DNA of 18,407 bases, from NCBI GenBank assembly GCA_016649475.1, contig JAENXP010000004.1, positions 1 to 18,407 on the forward strand. The letters run 5' to 3'. This document shows, one piece after another, positions 14,507-18,407 of the stretch. Each line of letters begins with the position of its first letter. Positions within the stretch are counted from its first letter, which is position 1. Under the pieces are notes generated by a model that saw nothing but the letters and a program-made list of their open reading frames with translations, ran no database searches and was not told the DNA's origin. Source of the stretch: Burkholderiales bacterium. Its GTDB lineage: Bacteria > Pseudomonadota > Gammaproteobacteria > Burkholderiales > SG8-39. A program made the position numbers and the translations under genes.

Positions 14507-15879
14507 TGGACCTGAGCGAAGCGGCGCGGGCCAGCGACGGCGTAGCGCGCGGGGACAACGCGCGCTTCACCGCGGTGTCCAGCGACACGCGCACCATCGG
14601 GGAAGGCGCGCTGTTCGTGGCGCTGCGCGGAGAACGCTTCGACGGGCACGGGTATCTCGAAGCGGCGCGCGCGCGCGGTGCGGCGGCGGCCATGGTCGAC
14701 CAGCGGGCGCCGGAAAGCGGCGGCGGCGCCGCGCCGTTGCCGCTGCTGGTCGTCGACGATACGCGCCTGGGCTTGGGAAGGCTCGCCGCCTACTGGCGCA
14801 GCAAGTTCACTCTGCCGCTGATCGCTGTGACCGGGTCGAACGGCAAGACCACGGTCAAGGAAATGATCGCCGCCATCCTGTCCGAACACGCAGGGGCGGG
14901 GAGCGCTTATGCGACGCCGGGCAACTTCAACAACGATATCGGCTTGCCGCTGACACTGCTGGGACTGCGCGCGCAGCATAGTTGTGCCGTGGTGGAATTG
15001 GGAATGAATCATGCGGGCGAAACGGCCTACCTCGCAGCAATCGCGCAGCCGACCGTGGCGCTGGTGAACAACGCCCAGCGCGAGCACCAGGAATTCATGC
15101 GCAGTGTGGAGGACGTGGCACACGAGCATGGCGCGGTGTTCTCGGCCCTGCCAGCGGACGGGGTGGCGGTGATCAACGCCGACGACGCCTACGCCGACTA
15201 TTGGCGCGGCGCGTGTGCGCCGCGGCGGGTCCTGGACTTCGGCATCGACCAGCCCGCGGCCGTGGGTGGCAGCTACGCTCTGCGAGATTTTGGCAGCGAA
15301 ATCGTGTTGCGCGTCCCGCAGGGGGAGACCCCGGTCAGCCTGCAGGCCGCCGGGGTGCACAATGTGCGCAACGCCCTTGCGGCAGCCGCGGCGGCGACGG
15401 CCGCCGGCGTCGGCTTGAGCGCCATCGCACGCGGGCTCGCCGGTTTTCATCCGGTGCAGGGGCGGTTGCAGAAAACAAGCGGAAGGCGCGGCGCAATCGT
15501 CCTCGACGATACCTACAACGCCAATCCCGATTCGGTCATCGCCGCGCTGGAGGTGCTCGCGCGCGCGGCCGGCAGAAAATTTCTGGTGCTGGGCGATATG
15601 GGCGAAGTCGGCGCACACGGTGCGCAATTCCACGCCGAGATCGGCCGTCACGCGCGCGCCCTGGGCGTCGACCGCCTGTTCCTGCTCGGGAGATCCTGCA
15701 CCCATGCGGCGGCGGCGTTCGGCGCAGGTGCGCGGCACTACGGCGATATCGATGCGCTGCTGGCCGAGCTGGAACCCGGCCTCGCGCAAGACGTCACCGT
15801 GCTGGTAAAGGGTTCGCGCTTCATGCGCATGGAGCGCGTAGTGCAGGCGCTCACCGGCGCGCAGGCGGGGACCCACTAG
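14503..15879 (+). CDS. murF: UDP-MurNAc-tripeptide:D-Ala-D-Ala ligase MurF
   Basis: MurF adds D-Ala-D-Ala to the UDP-MurNAc-tripeptide, completing the soluble pentapeptide precursor. I choose ATG 14503, which overlaps the murE stop as ATGA and gives 458 residues; GTG 14494 and ATG 14506 are in-frame alternatives. Seen in order: SSDTRTIGEGALFVALRGERFDGH near the N-terminus, ATP loop GSNGKTT (111-117), GNFNNDIGLP (140-149), VNNAQREHQEFM in place of the usual NVGxAHLE..G loop (a form I associate with betaproteobacterial MurF), and LDDTYNANPDS (334-344), followed by VLGDMGE. The protein is complete and of usual length. mraY begins at the base directly after its TAG. Confidence 0.95.
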   Translation: MMDLSEAARASDGVARGDNARFTAVSSDTRTIGEGALFVALRGERFDGHGYLEAARARGAAAAMVDQRAPESGGGAAPLPLLVVDDTRLGLGRLAAYWRSKFTLPLIAVTGSNGKTTVKEMIAAILSEHAGAGSAYATPGNFNNDIGLPLTLLGLRAQHSCAVVELGMNHAGETAYLAAIAQPTVALVNNAQREHQEFMRSVEDVAHEHGAVFSALPADGVAVINADDAYADYWRGACAPRRVLDFGIDQPAAVGGSYALRDFGSEIVLRVPQGETPVSLQAAGVHNVRNALAAAAAATAAGVGLSAIARGLAGFHPVQGRLQKTSGRRGAIVLDDTYNANPDSVIAALEVLARAAGRKFLVLGDMGEVGAHGAQFHAEIGRHARALGVDRLFLLGRSCTHAAAAFGAGARHYGDIDALLAELEPGLAQDVTVLVKGSRFMRMERVVQALTGAQAGTH

Positions 15880-17034
15880 ATGCTGCTCGAATTGGCACAG
15901 TACCTGGGCAAGGACATCCGCGCGTTCAACGTGTTCGGCTATATCACGCTGCGCGCCGTGCTTGCCTGCCTGACAGCGCTGGCGATCTCGTTCATCACCG
16001 GGCCGCTGGTGATACGCAAGCTGACCGCCTACAAGATCGGCCAATCGGTGCGCGACGACGGCCCGCAGTCGCATCTGACCAAGGCCGGCACACCCACCAT
16101 GGGCGGGGCGCTGATCCTGGTTTCGATCGGCATCACCACGCTACTCTGGGGCGATCTGTCCAACCGCTTTCTCTGGGCCGTGCTCGTCGTGACGCTGGGT
16201 TTCGGCGCTATCGGCTGGGTCGACGACTACCGCAAGATTGTGGAGCGCAATCCGAAGGGATTGTCGGCGCGCACCAAGCTCTTCTGGCAGTCGCTGATCG
16301 CGCTGGTCGCGGCCGTATACCTGGCATTTGCCGTGTCCTCGCCTAGCAGCGCCAGGATCTTCGATCTGTTCACGGCGTGGGTGGGCAGCGGCTTTTCCAT
16401 GACCTTGCCGCCCAAGGCCGACCTGATCCTGCCGTTCTTCAAGAACATCGCTTACCCCCTGGGCGTGTGGGGATTCATCGTGCTCACCTACTTCGTCATC
16501 GTCGGCACCAGCAACGCGGTCAACCTCACTGACGGCCTGGACGGCCTGGCGATCATGCCGGCGGTGATGATCGCGGGGGCACTCGGCATCTTCGCCTACG
16601 TCGCCGGCAATACCGTGTACTCGAAATACCTGCTCCTGCCGTATATCCCGGGCGCGGGCGAATTGACGGTGTTCTGCGGCGCGCTGGCCGGCGCGGGGCT
16701 GGGTTTTCTCTGGTTCAACGCCTATCCGGCAGAGGTGTTCATGGGCGACGTGGGCGCGCTCGCGATCGGCGCGGCCCTGGGGACGGTCGCCGTGATCGTG
16801 CGCCAGGAGGTGGTGTTGTTCATCATGGGCGGCGTATTCGTCGCCGAGACGCTGTCGGTGATGATGCAGGTGCTGTACTTCAAGTGGAGCGGGGGCAAGC
16901 GCATCTTCCGCATGGCGCCGCTGCACCACCACTACGAGTTGTCGGGTTGGAAAGAGTCACAAGTGGTCGTGCGCTTCTGGATCATCACGATGATGCTGGT
17001 CTTGTTCGGATTGTCGACGTTGAAACTCAGATGA
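15880..17034 (+). CDS. mraY: Phospho-MurNAc-pentapeptide transferase MraY
   Basis: MraY moves phospho-MurNAc-pentapeptide from UDP to undecaprenyl phosphate in the inner membrane, making lipid I. The 384-residue protein has about ten hydrophobic segments. Catalytic motifs: D115-D116 (WVDDYRK), [13 protein letters not shown] (212-224), [11 protein letters not shown] (287-297), where the family's usual VGSL is VGAL, and the cytosolic histidine loop PLHHHYE (347-353). It is somewhat longer than the 360-residue E. coli enzyme, with the extra sequence mainly in the loop at about 155-190, as in other betaproteobacteria. ATG 15880 abuts the murF stop with no gap, and its own stop overlaps murD as ATGA, so translation is coupled throughout. 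Confidence 0.97.
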   Translation: MLLELAQYLGKDIRAFNVFGYITLRAVLACLTALAISFITGPLVIRKLTAYKIGQSVRDDGPQSHLTKAGTPTMGGALILVSIGITTLLWGDLSNRFLWAVLVVTLGFGAIGWVDDYRKIVERNPKGLSARTKLFWQSLIALVAAVYLAFAVSSPSSARIFDLFTAWVGSGFSMTLPPKADLILPFFKNIAYPLGVWGFIVLTYFVIVGTSNAVNLTDGLDGLAIMPAVMIAGALGIFAYVAGNTVYSKYLLLPYIPGAGELTVFCGALAGAGLGFLWFNAYPAEVFMGDVGALAIGAALGTVAVIVRQEVVLFIMGGVFVAETLSVMMQVLYFKWSGGKRIFRMAPLHHHYELSGWKESQVVVRFWIITMMLVLFGLSTLKLR

Positions 17035-18407
17035 ATCTGTCCGGCAAAAGCGCACTGGTTCTGGGTCTGGGCGAAACCGGCCTGTCGATGGCGCGCTTTC
17101 TCGACCGTCGCGGCGCGCGCGTGCGTGTCGCGGACACCCGCGACGATCCACCGGGGCTGGCCGTGCTGGCTGAGAAAGTGCCGCAGGCGGAGCTCGTCCT
17201 CGGCGCCTATCGCGACGCATCCTTCGCCGGCGTCGATCTTGTCGCCATCAGTCCGGGGGTGCCGCTCGCTACGCCGCAGGTGCGCGCCGCCGCCGCGCGC
17301 GGCATCCCGGTGGTCGGGGACATCGAACTCTTCGCGCAGGCACTGCGCGAAGGCCACGGCGGTGCGCAGGCACCGCGTGTAGGCCACGGCGGTGCGCAGG
17401 CACCGCGCACCCGCAACAGGGCTGCGCGAACTGGGTCGCCGGGATCGCCGCCTCAGGTGCTGGCCGTCACCGGCACCAACGGCAAGACCACGGTAACCGC
17501 GCTTGCCGGCGCGATGTGCAGGCGCAGCGGACTGGCCGCGGAAGTGGCAGGCAATATCAGCCCGGCGGCGCTGGACGCGCTGATGCACTGCGAAGATGTC
17601 CGGCACCGGCCCGAGGTTTGGGTGCTGGAACTCTCCAGCTTCCAGCTCGAGACCACGCGCACGCTCAATCCCGCTGCCGCCACGGTCCTCAATCTCAGCG
17701 AAGATCATCTGGACCGCTACGACGACATGGACGCGTACGCGCGCGCCAAGGCGCACATATTCAGAGGCGAAGGCGTCCAGGTGCTCAATCGCGACGACGC
17801 GCGCAGCATGAGCATGGCTGTGGCCGGCCACAAGCAGGTGAGTTTCGGCCTGGATGAACCTGGCGGGGCCGAGGACTACGGCATGCTGCGCGTCGACGGC
17901 GCACTGTGGCTGGCGCAGGGTGCGACGCCGCTCCTGGCATTTAAGGAGCTGCCGCTTGCCGGGCTGCATAACGCCGCGAACGCGCTCGCCGCGCTTGCGC
18001 TGGCGCGCGCGCTCGACCTTTCCTATACGCCGCTCCTGGCCGCATTGCGCGAATTCAAGGGCCTGCCGCACGGGCTGGAGCAGGTGGCCGAAATCGACGG
18101 CGTCACCTATTACAACGACTCCAAGGGCACCAATGTCGGCGCCACGGTCGCGGCCTTGCTTGGTTTCGCCGAGCTCGCCGCGAGCGGCGCGCGCGTGGTT
18201 CTGATCGCAGGCGGCGAGGGCAAGGGGCAGAATTTTGCGCCTCTCGCCGAACCGGTTTCCCGCTACGCCCGCTCGGTGGTACTGATCGGCCGCGATGCCG
18301 AGCTCATCGCCAGCGCCATCGGCGCGAGCGGCGTAAGCGTGCTGCGCGCAGGCGATATGGAGGAAGCGGTGGCCCAGGCACGCGCCCGGGCGCAGCGCGG
18401 GGACGTA
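17031..18407 (+). CDS. murD: UDP-MurNAc-L-Ala:D-Glu ligase MurD, 3' end cut off
   Basis: MurD adds D-glutamate to UDP-MurNAc-L-Ala. The frame runs 459 codons from ATG 17031 (ATGA overlap with mraY) to the window edge without a stop; perhaps 30-50 residues are missing. Motifs: [15 protein letters not shown] (10-24), SPGVPL, ATP loop GTNGKTT (148-154), AGNISPAAL (173-181), LELSSFQLE (199-207), SEDHLDRY (223-230), carbamylated K240 (YARAKAHIF) and NDSKGTN (362-368). Two oddities stand out. Residues about 106-142 between the UDP-binding and ATP-binding domains contain a duplicated 10-residue unit and a Gly/Pro/Arg-rich stretch, far longer than the usual linker. Also G348 stands where the LPHR motif has Arg (E. 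coli Arg302, an ATP contact). Confidence 0.94.
   Translation, partial: MNLSGKSALVLGLGETGLSMARFLDRRGARVRVADTRDDPPGLAVLAEKVPQAELVLGAYRDASFAGVDLVAISPGVPLATPQVRAAAARGIPVVGDIELFAQALREGHGGAQAPRVGHGGAQAPRTRNRAARTGSPGSPPQVLAVTGTNGKTTVTALAGAMCRRSGLAAEVAGNISPAALDALMHCEDVRHRPEVWVLELSSFQLETTRTLNPAAATVLNLSEDHLDRYDDMDAYARAKAHIFRGEGVQVLNRDDARSMSMAVAGHKQVSFGLDEPGGAEDYGMLRVDGALWLAQGATPLLAFKELPLAGLHNAANALAALALARALDLSYTPLLAALREFKGLPHGLEQVAEIDGVTYYNDSKGTNVGATVAALLGFAELAASGARVVLIAGGEGKGQNFAPLAEPVSRYARSVVLIGRDAELIASAIGASGVSVLRAGDMEEAVAQARARAQRGDV
17334..17407 (+). repeat. 30-bp tandem repeat inside murD, about 2.5 copies
   Basis: Units at 17334-17363 and 17364-17393 agree at 27 of 30 bases, and a third partial copy covers 17394-17407. 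The period of 30 keeps the frame and encodes [25 protein letters not shown]. Across the unit boundary GCGGTGC-GCAG-GCACCGC is a perfect 7-bp hairpin, twice over for its core. The first copy holds the expected ELFAQAL sequence and looks ancestral. Confidence 0.9.

Noticed and set aside
14425..16074. A 549-codon open frame on the minus strand across murF, and other long open frames opposite or out of frame with glgC, the kinase, murF and murD
   Set aside because: They overlap genes with full sets of conserved motifs, have Arg/His/Ala-rich compositions typical of antisense high-GC frames, and resemble no family.

Overview
The window reads as a high-GC betaproteobacterial chromosome. The evidence is the gene order and style of the division and cell-wall (dcw) cluster, a 384-residue MraY, and a MurF carrying the NNAQREHQEF motif in place of the usual carbamylated-lysine loop. 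I cannot name the genus. It holds 12 complete protein genes of ordinary size, two genes cut by the window edges (glk 3' end, murD 5' part), and a few tiny ORFs.

Region 1 (1-3947, + strand) is a glycogen/glucan module: the end of glucokinase, a DUF2934 protein, glgC (ADP-glucose pyrophosphorylase) and a GH57 glucan-active glycosidase. Glucokinase feeds glucose-6-phosphate, GlgC makes the activated glucosyl donor, and the GH57 enzyme probably remodels or degrades alpha-glucan. The 242-bp glgC-GH57 gap is unusually structured: several inverted repeats, then a 23-codon ORF with a near-perfect ribosome binding site, whose stop overlaps the GH57 start and which contains a hairpin followed by five Ts. 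This looks like a leader or attenuator and is the most interesting regulatory feature here.

Region 2 (3962-8936, - strand) is regulatory. A very large soluble CheB-CheR-PAS-histidine kinase is coupled by an ATGA overlap to a NarL/FixJ-type response regulator. Past a strong hairpin follows a Crp/Fnr regulator that keeps the FNR DNA-reading residues but has no cysteine at all. Region 3 (8937-9530) is a 594-bp intergenic stretch ending in an AT-rich promoter island with three TGGGA MraZ boxes in 10-bp register over the mraZ promoter.

Region 4 (9531-18407, + strand) is the first half of the dcw operon: mraZ-rsmH-ftsL-ftsI-murE-murF-mraY-murD, nearly all joined by 1- to 13-base overlaps or gaps. 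It makes the cytoplasmic and lipid-linked peptidoglycan precursors and the septal transpeptidase. The order is textbook, but three genes carry oddities: murD has a 30-bp tandem repeat that lengthens its interdomain linker and a Gly at the position of E. coli Arg302; MurE has DNPS instead of DNPR in its diamino-acid recognition motif; and RsmH has a short insertion just before its SAM motif. I found no convincing new defence or mobile system, and no RNA genes, CRISPR arrays or insertion sequences.
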